From positions 1 through 64,000 of the forward strand of contig DCVA01000024.1 of assembly GCA_002327925.1 (NCBI GenBank): DNA of 64,000 nucleotides, read 5' to 3'. The translations under genes were made by a program, and so were the position numbers. Origin of the DNA: Anaerolineales bacterium UBA2200. Lineage in GTDB: Bacteria > Chloroflexota > Anaerolineae > UBA2200. Below the pieces are notes generated by a model. That model saw nothing but the letters and a program-made list of their open reading frames with translations, did not search any database and was not told the origin of the DNA. This document shows, piece after piece, positions 17,451 to 24,930 of the stretch. Numbering within the stretch: position 1 is the first letter of the stretch; each line of letters opens with the position of its first letter.

Positions 17451-18236
17451 CTAGACGATGTTCTTTTGCCGCAGAATGGCCACCAGATCCTTGGCCGCCT
17501 CGGGCGGCGACCCCTTGAGGATCTGCCCCGGCTCCTTGGGCGGTGGCGAAAAGCTGCGCTTGACCTGAGTAGGCGATCCCTTGAGGCCGACGCTCTCCGG
17601 ATTGGCTTCTACGTCGGCGATCTTCCACTGGGTGACCTTCTGCTCGCGATAGGCGTTGATGATCGCCCCGGCATGTGGATAGCGCGGGGTGTTGGCCTCC
17701 TTGATAATGGTCAGAAGGGCTGGCAGAGGAGCCTCGATATCCTCGTAGCCATCCTCCAGTGCGCGTCTGGCACGAACCTTTCCATCTGCAACGGTCATTT
17801 CGCGGACATACGTCACCTGTGGCAGTTTGAGGAATTCGGCCAGCTGCGGTCCCACCTGGGCTGTGTCACCATCGATCGCCTGGCGGCCCGCCAGAACCAG
17901 GTCATAGTCCCCGATCTTTTTGACGGCGTAGCCCAGTGTGGCTGCTGTCGCCCAGGTATCGGCACCGGCGAAGGCCCTGTCTGTCAACAGGATGGCCTCG
18001 TCAGCGCCCATCGCCAGCGCTTCCCGCAGAGCATCCTCCGCCTGGGGTGGCCCCATCGAGAGCACAACAATGTGCGCTCCCTGGCTTTCCTTGAGCTTGA
18101 GCGCCTCTTCAAGGGCATTCTTGTCCTCTGGGTTGATGATGCTCGGCACGCCCTCGCGGATCAGAGTGCCGGTCTTGGGGTCAAGCCGGACCTCGGTGGT
18201 ATCTGGAACCTGCTTGATCATCACAACGATCTTCAT
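17451..18236 (-). CDS. etfB: electron transfer flavoprotein beta subunit
   Basis: 261 residues. MIKQVPDTTEV and TLIREGVPSIINPEDKNALE mark it as the type found in anaerobic, often bifurcating, ETFs rather than the mitochondrial type. AGRQAIDGDTAQVGP near residue 125 is the AMP/FAD-binding segment. It would pair with the ferredoxin-fused EtfA downstream and accept or donate electrons to the acyl-CoA dehydrogenase encoded 25 bases upstream. A GGAGGAGG site precedes the ATG. Confidence 0.9.
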   Translation of the reverse strand: MKIVVMIKQVPDTTEVRLDPKTGTLIREGVPSIINPEDKNALEEALKLKESQGAHIVVLSMGPPQAEDALREALAMGADEAILLTDRAFAGADTWATAATLGYAVKKIGDYDLVLAGRQAIDGDTAQVGPQLAEFLKLPQVTYVREMTVADGKVRARRALEDGYEDIEAPLPALLTIIKEANTPRYPHAGAIINAYREQKVTQWKIADVEANPESVGLKGSPTQVKRSFSPPPKEPGQILKGSPPEAAKDLVAILRQKNIV

Positions 18237-18261
18237 AGGTAGATCCTCCTCCCGGTTTTGC

Positions 18262-19434
18262 CTATCTTAGCTTGAGCCCCACGGTGCGGAACAGGTTCTT
18301 GGCAATGACCTCACGCTGGATCTCATTGGTGCCCTCAAAGATTCGCGTGATACGCGCGTCTCGGTACATTCGCTCGATGGGATAGCTCTTCATGTAGCCC
18401 ATGCCACCGTGAATCTGTACTGCAGCGTCCGCAGCCCGACACGCCACCTCAGAGCCAAGTACCTTGCACATGGCCGCCATGGTGCTGAAATCGCGCCCTG
18501 TGTTGCCGCTATCCATCATCCAGGCAGTGCGATAGACCAACGACCGCAGCGCTTCAATCTCGATGGCCATGTCCGCGATCATCCACTGAATTGCCTGCTT
18601 GGCAGCGATGGGCGCCCCGAACTGATAGCGGCTCTTGGCGAACTCCATGCTCATCTTCAACGCCTGCTGCGAAGCCCCCAGACCGCCCGCGCCGAGACTG
18701 ATTCGGCCAACGTCCAGCGTCTTCATGGCAGTCAGGAATCCTGCACCAAAGATCCCCAGCACGTTGTCCGCCGGCACGCGGCAGTCCTCAAAGAACAGTT
18801 CGGCAGTGGAGGAGCCGCGGATGCCCATCTTCTCCTCTTTGTGACCGACCTTGAAGCCGGGAAAGCCCTTCTCCACGATGAAGGCGCTTACACCCCCACG
18901 AGCACCGAGGGCCGGATCAGTCACCGCAAAGACGCTGATCACATCCGCGATGTCGCCATTGGTGATCCAGATCTTGGAACCGTTCAGCACGAACTCATTT
19001 CCATCGCGTACCGCCCGGGTCTGGATCGCCGCGGCGTCGGAGCCTGCGTTGGCCTCCGTCAGGGCAAAAGCGGCGATGAGCTCGCCTTTGGCTAGCGGAA
19101 CGAGGTACTTTTGCTTCTGTGCGTCCGTGCCATCCAGGTAGATGGCCATAGCACCGATGCCTGTGTGCGCCCCGATCACCGTGGCCGTAGATCCGCAGAC
19201 CTTGTTCATCTCCTCCATCAAGATGCAATAGCCAGTTTCTCCTGCACCCGCTCCACCGTACTTCTGCGGAAAGGGCATACCCATCAGGCCTAGCTTGGCC
19301 GCCTTCTTGATGGTCTCCATCGGCACCCGTTCGTTGCGGTCGATCTCCTCCGCTATGGGAGCTACTTCCTTCTCCGCGAACTCTCGTATCATCCGGCGAA
19401 GCAGCTCGTACTCCTTCGGAAACGTAAAGTCCAT
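18262..19434 (-). CDS. acyl-CoA dehydrogenase
   Basis: 390 residues, full length. FALTEANAGSDAAAIQT and the WITNGDIADV segment bind FAD and substrate. The C-terminal IHGGMGYMKSYPIERMYRDARITRIFEGTNEIQ contains the catalytic glutamate in FEGTNE. It interconverts acyl-CoA and 2-enoyl-CoA, with ETF as the electron partner. It lies directly before etfB, as in bcd-etfBA operons. Whether it works in the oxidative or reductive direction cannot be told from sequence. An AAGGAGG site precedes the ATG. Confidence 0.92.
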   Translation of the reverse strand: MDFTFPKEYELLRRMIREFAEKEVAPIAEEIDRNERVPMETIKKAAKLGLMGMPFPQKYGGAGAGETGYCILMEEMNKVCGSTATVIGAHTGIGAMAIYLDGTDAQKQKYLVPLAKGELIAAFALTEANAGSDAAAIQTRAVRDGNEFVLNGSKIWITNGDIADVISVFAVTDPALGARGGVSAFIVEKGFPGFKVGHKEEKMGIRGSSTAELFFEDCRVPADNVLGIFGAGFLTAMKTLDVGRISLGAGGLGASQQALKMSMEFAKSRYQFGAPIAAKQAIQWMIADMAIEIEALRSLVYRTAWMMDSGNTGRDFSTMAAMCKVLGSEVACRAADAAVQIHGGMGYMKSYPIERMYRDARITRIFEGTNEIQREVIAKNLFRTVGLKLR

Positions 19435-19471
19435 TGCTTCCTCCTTGCTGACCCTGAGTGTCCCGCCAAAG

Positions 19472-19494
19472 GCGCCCTGCCGGGGGCAGGGCGC
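19472..19494 (-). terminator. intergenic hairpin between acyl-CoA dehydrogenase and ligase genes
   Basis: A perfect 10-bp GC-rich stem (19472-19481 with 19485-19494) and GGG loop lie in the 75-base gap after the ligase stop. No T run follows; it may adjust relative expression within the operon rather than end it. Confidence 0.4.
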
Positions 19495-19509
19495 GGTGCC
19501 GGGACCGTG

Positions 19510-21072
19510 TTACCGTCGCAACTGCCTCTTGAGCACCTTGCCGGCGGCGTCCAGCGGCAGCTCAGTGCGAAACTCGATGTAGCGGGGATACTTGTACGCA
19601 GCCACCCGGGACCGCGCATACTCGATCAATTCCTCTGCCTCGACCGTCTCCTCCTGCTCGAGCACGACAAAGGCCTTGATCTCCTCTCCCATCACCTCGT
19701 CCGGAATGCCCACCACCGCCGCCTGCAGCACGGCCGGGTGTGCCTGAAGCACATCCTCCACTTCTCGCGGGTAGATGTTCAGCCCGCCGCGTTTGATCAG
19801 GTCCTTCTTACGACCGACAATACGGTAGTAGCCGTTTTCGTCTACGGCGGCCAGGTCTCCCGTATGGAACCATCCTCCGCGCATCGCCTCGGCGGTGGGT
19901 CCCGGTCGCTTGTAGTAGCCCTTCATCACGTTGTGTCCGCGGATGACGATCTCACCCACCGAGCCGGTCGGCTGGAGGCGATCCCGTTCGTCGACCACCC
20001 GCATCTCCACGCCATAGATGGGCAGACCGATGGAGCCGGGCACCGGGGGTTGATCCGTCGGGTTGAAAGATGCAACCGGCGAAGTCTCTGACAGACCGTA
20101 GCCCTCGTAGATGGGCAGTCCATAGCGCCGCTGGAACTCGGTCAGCATTTCCGCCGGCAGAGCCGCCCCGCCTGAGCAGCAGAGGCGAAGGGAGCTCCAG
20201 TTGTACTTGCCCGCCGACGGGTAATGCAGCAGATACCAGAACATCGTTGGCACGCCCACCAGGATGGTCACCTGATCGCGCTGGATCACCTGCAGTGCCC
20301 GGTCCGGTTCAAAGCGGGGAAGCAGGGAGAGGGTGCCCCCCGCGTACAGGGTTGCGTTCATCACGCAGGTCAGGCCAAAGGCGTGAAACAGGGGCAAGCT
20401 GGCCAGCGACAGATCTTCCGGTGTGATATGTGCCAGACGGTCGCAGGTCAGGGCCGCATTGTAGAACAGCCCAAAGTGAGAGAGCTCGGCTCCCTTGGGC
20501 CGGCCGAACGATCCAGCGGTGTAGAGTATGACCGCCGTGTCGTCGGGGCATGTCTGCACCGTGTCAAAGTCAGGACTACCACTCTCCAGCAGGTCCTCGA
20601 ACCTCAGGCAATGTTCGTCGCCACCCAAACCGTCCTGCGTCGGCGTTCCGCGGCCAACCACGATCAGATTGTGGCAGGCCTCGACTCGGGAGAAGGCATG
20701 GCGCGCCTCTTTCAGCAGCGACTCGTCCACAATGAGCAGCGCCGCGTCCGAGTCTTCCAGCTCGCCGGCGATCTCGCTTGCGCGTAGCAGAGTGTTCAGG
20801 GGTACGACGCAGCCACCCGCCTTCAGCACGCCAAAGTAGGCGATGACAAACTCGGGAACGTTGGGCAGCAACAAGGCCACCTTGTCGCCCGGCTGAATGC
20901 CGTTACGCACCAGCCCACTGGCACAGCGACAGGCCAGCTCGTTGAGCTCCCCGTAGGTCAGTCGCCGGCCACCAGCGCCCCTCACCGCCAGACCAGAGTC
21001 CGCAATAATCGCAGTATGGTCGGGACGGCTGACAGCGCTTGTCTCCAGGACCAGGGCAAGGTTCAGGCTCAT
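19510..21072 (-). CDS. AMP-dependent acyl-CoA synthetase/ligase
   Basis: About 520 residues, a second ANL-superfamily ligase in the cluster. ILYTAGSFGRPKGAELS is the A3 motif, with an unusual S-F where most members have T-T-G. YEGYGLSETSP, FHTGDLAAVDENGYY and GRKKDLIKRGGLNIYPREVE follow, and PLDAAGKVLKRQL holds the catalytic lysine. The ATG at 21072 matches the family start but has no clear ribosome site; a GTG at 21120 is the alternative. It follows the enoyl-CoA hydratase gene by about 60 bases containing an 8-bp hairpin (21094-21120). Confidence 0.85.
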   Translation of the reverse strand: MSLNLALVLETSAVSRPDHTAIIADSGLAVRGAGGRRLTYGELNELACRCASGLVRNGIQPGDKVALLLPNVPEFVIAYFGVLKAGGCVVPLNTLLRASEIAGELEDSDAALLIVDESLLKEARHAFSRVEACHNLIVVGRGTPTQDGLGGDEHCLRFEDLLESGSPDFDTVQTCPDDTAVILYTAGSFGRPKGAELSHFGLFYNAALTCDRLAHITPEDLSLASLPLFHAFGLTCVMNATLYAGGTLSLLPRFEPDRALQVIQRDQVTILVGVPTMFWYLLHYPSAGKYNWSSLRLCCSGGAALPAEMLTEFQRRYGLPIYEGYGLSETSPVASFNPTDQPPVPGSIGLPIYGVEMRVVDERDRLQPTGSVGEIVIRGHNVMKGYYKRPGPTAEAMRGGWFHTGDLAAVDENGYYRIVGRKKDLIKRGGLNIYPREVEDVLQAHPAVLQAAVVGIPDEVMGEEIKAFVVLEQEETVEAEELIEYARSRVAAYKYPRYIEFRTELPLDAAGKVLKRQLRR

Positions 21073-21135
21073 GCTTGGCGCGCCAGGAGCGGGGTGCGGC
21101 GAGCGTGTTGCCCGCCGCACAGCCGCCGCATTTTC

Positions 21136-21936
21136 CTACTTGTCCGTGAACTTGGCCTGGCGCTTCTGCAGGAACGCGCTGACCCCCTCATTGCCGTCTT
21201 CCGTGGAGCAGAGGTAGGAGAACTTTTCCAGCTCCTTCTTGTAGCCGTCTTCCAGACTCGCATTGAGGCCATACTCGATGGTCTCCAGAATGGCTGCCAT
21301 CGAAAGGGCACTCTTGCCGACCAGCTTCTTGGCCAGGTCCATCGCCGTCTTGACAACCTGTCCGGCGGGTACGACCTTGTTGACCAGGTTGAGACGCGCC
21401 GCTTCCTGCGCCGGGATCATGTCGCCGGTAAGGATCAGCTCTGTGGCTTTTCCACGGCCGACGATGCGTGGCAGACGAAGGTTGCCGCCCCATCCAGGCA
21501 GCACGCCGAGGCCAACCTCTGGCTGGCCAAAGCGAGCCGTGTCAGAGGCGATGCGAATGTGGCAGGACATGGCCAGCTCGTTGCCCCCGCCAAGGCAGAC
21601 TGCGTTGATGGCGGCGATCACCGGCTTCTTGCTCCGTTCGATCTTGGCGAAGAGTTGCTGCCCCTTCTCGATCAGATCCGTCTTGACCGGCTGGCCCGCG
21701 CGGGCGAGGTCGATCTGGCTCTTGATCTCGTTCACATCTGCACCGGCCACAAAGGCGAACTGTCCCGCTCCGGTGATGATGATCACTTTCACATCCGGAT
21801 TGGCCGTCACCTCGTCGAAGGCACTGTCCAGATCAGCTACCGTTGGCCCATTGAACGCGTTGGCCGGTGGGTGATCGATGGTGATGATGGCCACGCGCTC
21901 CTCGACTGAGATCTTTACGTACTGGCGTTCCGCCAT
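21136..21936 (-). CDS. enoyl-CoA hydratase/isomerase (crotonase family)
   Basis: 266 residues. Both catalytic glutamates are present, one in GGGNELAMSCHIRIAS and one in GQPEVGLGVLPGWGG. FVAGADVNEIK supplies oxyanion-hole backbone. The presence of both residues fits syn-hydration of 2-enoyl-CoA to 3-hydroxyacyl-CoA. It lies between the 3-hydroxyacyl-CoA dehydrogenase and acyl-CoA ligase genes and has a GAAAGGAG site. Confidence 0.9.
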   Translation of the reverse strand: MAERQYVKISVEERVAIITIDHPPANAFNGPTVADLDSAFDEVTANPDVKVIIITGAGQFAFVAGADVNEIKSQIDLARAGQPVKTDLIEKGQQLFAKIERSKKPVIAAINAVCLGGGNELAMSCHIRIASDTARFGQPEVGLGVLPGWGGNLRLPRIVGRGKATELILTGDMIPAQEAARLNLVNKVVPAGQVVKTAMDLAKKLVGKSALSMAAILETIEYGLNASLEDGYKKELEKFSYLCSTEDGNEGVSAFLQKRQAKFTDK

Positions 21937-21999
21937 GGTCAGAGCTCCTTTCGTCAGTTGGGTATTCGATTCCCTCAGGTTAACCTCTTCGGCTGCCTG

Positions 22000-23220
22000 T
22001 TAGGTGGTATACTCGAAAAAGCCCTTGCCTGTCTTCTTGCCCAGATGCCCGGCCCGCACTTTGGTCTTCAGAAGTCGCGCGGGACGGAAGCGGTTGCCGA
22101 ACATCGCCTGGTATTTCTGCAGCTCAGCCAGGACCGTGTCGAGCCCGATCACGTCGGCGAACTGCAGGGGTCCCATCCGTTCCTCGCCATACTTCATTCC
22201 CGTTCCGGCAATCATGGCCATGTCGATCTTGTCGGCCGGGGCGATGTTCTCCGTGATGCAGAGTACCGCCTCGTTGATCATGGGCATCATCAGCCGCTGC
22301 CAGGTGAACTCCGTACCTGTCTTGACCTTGCCTTCAGCCTGCAGCTTCTTGATCATGGCATTGACCGGTTCGTCCGTCTGATCGCCGTAGCCATAGAAGC
22401 CCGCTCCGGACTTTTCTCCGAGTCGACCTGCCTTGAACAGCTCTTCGAACAGGGGCGGGGTCTCGACGCCATACTCCTCACCGAGGTACTTAGCTGTGTG
22501 ATAGATGACGTCGTTGCCCAGCATGTCCATCAGGGTGAAGGGCCCCATCGGCCAACCGAATTTGACCATCTCCTCATCGATCTGCCTTGCGGTCGCCGCA
22601 CCCTCCTGCAGGGCCATGCCTGCCTCACCCAGGTAGGGCATCAGCAGCCGGTTGACCAGGAAACCAGGGCACTCCTGAACCACTACCCCGATCTTGCGCA
22701 GGGACTCGGTGAACATCACCACATCGTCAGTAGTCTCCTGCGACGTATCCAGTCCGGGGATGATCTCCACCAGCTTCATCACGTGGGCCGGGGAGAAGAA
22801 ATGCATCCCAATAACCTTCTGGGGTCGCTTGGTGACGGCCCCCATCTCGGAGATCGAGAGCGCCGATGTATTCGAGGCAAAGATGGTGTGCTCCGGGCAG
22901 GCCTTGTCCAGGTCGGCGAACACGGCCTTCTTGATCTTCATCACCTCCGGCACAGCCTCGATAACGATATCCACATCGCCAAAGTCGTCATAGGTAAGCG
23001 TCGGCGTGACCATGCTGACCTTTTCGGCCATCTCACCAGCGCTCATCTTGCCGCTGTCCACCCGCCGCTGATAGATGCTTCGCAGCTGATCCATCCCTTT
23101 GTCGAGCATCTTCTGGTCGACATCCTTCATCACCACGGGCAGGCCGGAGAAGGTAATCACCTGGGCAATGCTTCCGCCCATGAAGCCAGCCCCCACAACC
23201 GCCGCCTTAAAAATGTACAT
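22000..23220 (-). CDS. 3-hydroxyacyl-CoA dehydrogenase with duplicated C-terminal domain
   Basis: 406 residues. VVGAGFMGGSIAQ (8-20) is the NAD-binding Rossmann motif. The catalytic histidine is in GMHFFSPAHVMKLVE, and PGFLVNRLLMPYLGEA starts the first dimerisation domain. A second C-terminal domain (about 300-400) makes it longer than the 280-residue butyryl-pathway enzymes and like the dehydrogenase half of FadB. It oxidises or forms 3-hydroxyacyl-CoA with NAD. A GAAGGAGGG site precedes the ATG. Confidence 0.92.
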   Translation of the reverse strand: MYIFKAAVVGAGFMGGSIAQVITFSGLPVVMKDVDQKMLDKGMDQLRSIYQRRVDSGKMSAGEMAEKVSMVTPTLTYDDFGDVDIVIEAVPEVMKIKKAVFADLDKACPEHTIFASNTSALSISEMGAVTKRPQKVIGMHFFSPAHVMKLVEIIPGLDTSQETTDDVVMFTESLRKIGVVVQECPGFLVNRLLMPYLGEAGMALQEGAATARQIDEEMVKFGWPMGPFTLMDMLGNDVIYHTAKYLGEEYGVETPPLFEELFKAGRLGEKSGAGFYGYGDQTDEPVNAMIKKLQAEGKVKTGTEFTWQRLMMPMINEAVLCITENIAPADKIDMAMIAGTGMKYGEERMGPLQFADVIGLDTVLAELQKYQAMFGNRFRPARLLKTKVRAGHLGKKTGKGFFEYTT

Positions 23221-23273
23221 CGCCTGTCCCTCCTTCGATTGTATTCAATCGCCTGTGATTTCGGCCTGCGACG

Positions 23274-24473
23274 CTACTTGCGCTCTATGACGATCGCCGC
23301 CCCCTGGCCGCCTCCAACGCATTCGGAAGCCAGTCCCAGCGTGAGGTTTCGCTTCTTCATTTCGTTGAGCAGCGTGATCACGATTCGGGTCCCCGAGCAT
23401 CCGACCGGGTGCCCAAGCGCGATGGCACCGCCATTGACGTTGACCTTGTCCCAGTCCCAGCCGTCCTTGGCCAGTTCCTTGCCCACTGATAGAGCCTGCG
23501 CGGCAAAGGCTTCGTTTAGCTCAACGAGTTGCATATCGGTCAGTTTGAGGCCAGCCTTCTTGAGAGCCTTGGGGATCGCGTAGGCTGGGCCAATGCCCAT
23601 GATGGCGGGATCGACCCCGGCATAGGCATAGCCCCGGATATAGCCCATCGGCTCCAGACCGTACTCCTTCGCCTTGTCCGCAGTCATCACCAGGCACATG
23701 GCCGCGCCGTCGGAGATGGGGCACGCATTGGCTGGGGTCACCACGCCCCCCTCCTTGAAGACGGTCGGGTAGAGGGCTGCCTTCTGCACACTCAATGTCG
23801 GGCTGATGCACTCGTCCTGTGAGACGCTTTCTGAAGCAACCTCCTGTCCGGCGACACGTTTCTTAACCTCGATGGGGAAGATCTCGTCCTTGAACTTGCC
23901 CATGCGCGCTGCCATAAAGGCCTTCTTGTGCGAATTGACGGCATACTCATCCAGCTCGAGTCGCGTGAGCTTGTACATTTCGGCCAGGTTCTCCGCAGTG
24001 CGGCCCATAATCTGGTTGCAGATCGGGTCGGTCAGGCCTTCCCACAGGCTATCAATGAAAGTTGTGTGGCGCAGTTTCAACCCCCAGCGCGCCCCACGCA
24101 CCATGTAGGGTGCATTGGACATACTCTCCGTGCCGCCGCACATGAACACATCCCCATCATCGGCCTGGATCGCCTGATAAGCGTTCGTGATGGCTACCTG
24201 ACCCGAGGCGCAGTTGCGCTGCACCGTATAGCCGGGAACCTCCATTGGCACGCCCGCCATCAGCGCCGCAACGCGGGCCAGGTTAGGCGCATCGCTGAGC
24301 TGCCCGCAGCAACCCACGATCACGTCCGCTATGACGGCGGGATCGACCTTGGTACGACTGAGTATCTCTTTCATCAACCTTGCCGCCAGGTCCTGGGCGG
24401 TGACGTCTTTGAGCCCGCCCCCGTGGCGCCCGATGGGAGTGCGGAGTCCGCCGACTATGACGACTTCCTTCAT
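23274..24473 (-). CDS. thiolase (acetyl-CoA acyltransferase)
   Basis: 399 residues. The acylated cysteine is C88 in QRNCASGQVAI. The C-terminal GGAIALGHPVGCSGTR motif supplies the active-site histidine and second cysteine, with NEAFAAQ before it. It cleaves or condenses 3-oxoacyl-CoA with CoA. First gene of the 24-14 kb operon, with an AAGGAGGGC ribosome site and a 230-base leader that contains a terminator-like hairpin. Confidence 0.92.
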   Translation of the reverse strand: MKEVVIVGGLRTPIGRHGGGLKDVTAQDLAARLMKEILSRTKVDPAVIADVIVGCCGQLSDAPNLARVAALMAGVPMEVPGYTVQRNCASGQVAITNAYQAIQADDGDVFMCGGTESMSNAPYMVRGARWGLKLRHTTFIDSLWEGLTDPICNQIMGRTAENLAEMYKLTRLELDEYAVNSHKKAFMAARMGKFKDEIFPIEVKKRVAGQEVASESVSQDECISPTLSVQKAALYPTVFKEGGVVTPANACPISDGAAMCLVMTADKAKEYGLEPMGYIRGYAYAGVDPAIMGIGPAYAIPKALKKAGLKLTDMQLVELNEAFAAQALSVGKELAKDGWDWDKVNVNGGAIALGHPVGCSGTRIVITLLNEMKKRNLTLGLASECVGGGQGAAIVIERK

Positions 24474-24508
24474 CTAGCCCTCCTTATGTTGTGCTACTAG
24501 TGTTCGTT

Positions 24509-24529
24509 CGCCGGCCTGCCCGGCCGGCG
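24509..24529 (-). other. GC hairpin before the thiolase ribosome site
   Basis: An 8-bp perfect stem (24509-24516 with 24522-24529) and 5-base loop in the thiolase leader, 20-odd bases ahead of the ribosome site. It could act with the upstream attenuator or simply insulate translation. Confidence 0.45.
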
Positions 24530-24556
24530 ATGCTTCTGTCCCGACACAAAAACAAA

Positions 24557-24607
24557 CGGCAAGGGCAGCGGTCACAAGCCAAACAGGCTCGTTACTCGCC
24601 CTTGCCG
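24557..24607 (-). terminator. attenuator-like terminator in the thiolase operon leader
   Basis: On the minus strand a 10-bp stem (24598-24607 with 24557-24566) carries an inner small hairpin and is followed directly by TTTGTTTTTGTG (complement of 24545-24556). It lies inside the leader, about 100 bases after the predicted transcription start and 80 before the thiolase ATG. This position fits conditional termination. Confidence 0.6.
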
Positions 24608-24716
24608 ATCATCCCAGAATGCTGGAACTCGAGCACTCTCGCCTCCCTTGCGCCATCGCTGACGGCGCCCGTTGCCCGAACGCCCGGGACGCGACACACG
24701 ACCATGATTCCGGCTA

Positions 24717-24745
24717 ATGATACTACAAATCGCGCAAAAAGGCAA
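24717..24745 (-). promoter_or_regulatory. sigma70-type promoter for the thiolase/beta-oxidation operon
   Basis: On the minus strand TTGCCT (24740-24745), a 17-base spacer and TATCAT (24717-24722). The predicted start near 24710 gives a leader of about 235 bases. The whole 24474-24930 gap holds this promoter, its leader, and the divergent mutL promoter; no other gene was found there. Confidence 0.6.
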
Positions 24746-24811
24746 CTTGGTGATTCTTTTCACAAGTGCGACGCTACCGTCCGGCGCTTCCGACCGAAAC
24801 CGCCCGAGCAC

Positions 24812-24840
24812 TTGGTGTATCTCGGCCACCGATGTAAAAT
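24812..24840 (+). promoter_or_regulatory. putative promoter for mutL
   Basis: TTGGTG (24812-24817), a 17-base spacer and TAAAAT (24835-24840). The -35 is weak and the -10 good. The mutL ATG lies about 85 bases downstream. Confidence 0.45.
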
Positions 24841-24930
24841 TGGAAGGTCGCCGGTTGCGCAACCGTTGTCCCTCACAGGGAGACGTGTGCGCCTCCGACA
24901 GCAATCCGTCCCATTGTGGGAGTACGTGCA

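Noticed and set aside
24474..24712. T-box riboswitch in the thiolase leader
   Set aside because: A leader terminator exists, but the conserved T-box sequence and a specifier stem are not recognisable, and the operon is not an amino-acid or tRNA-synthetase operon.
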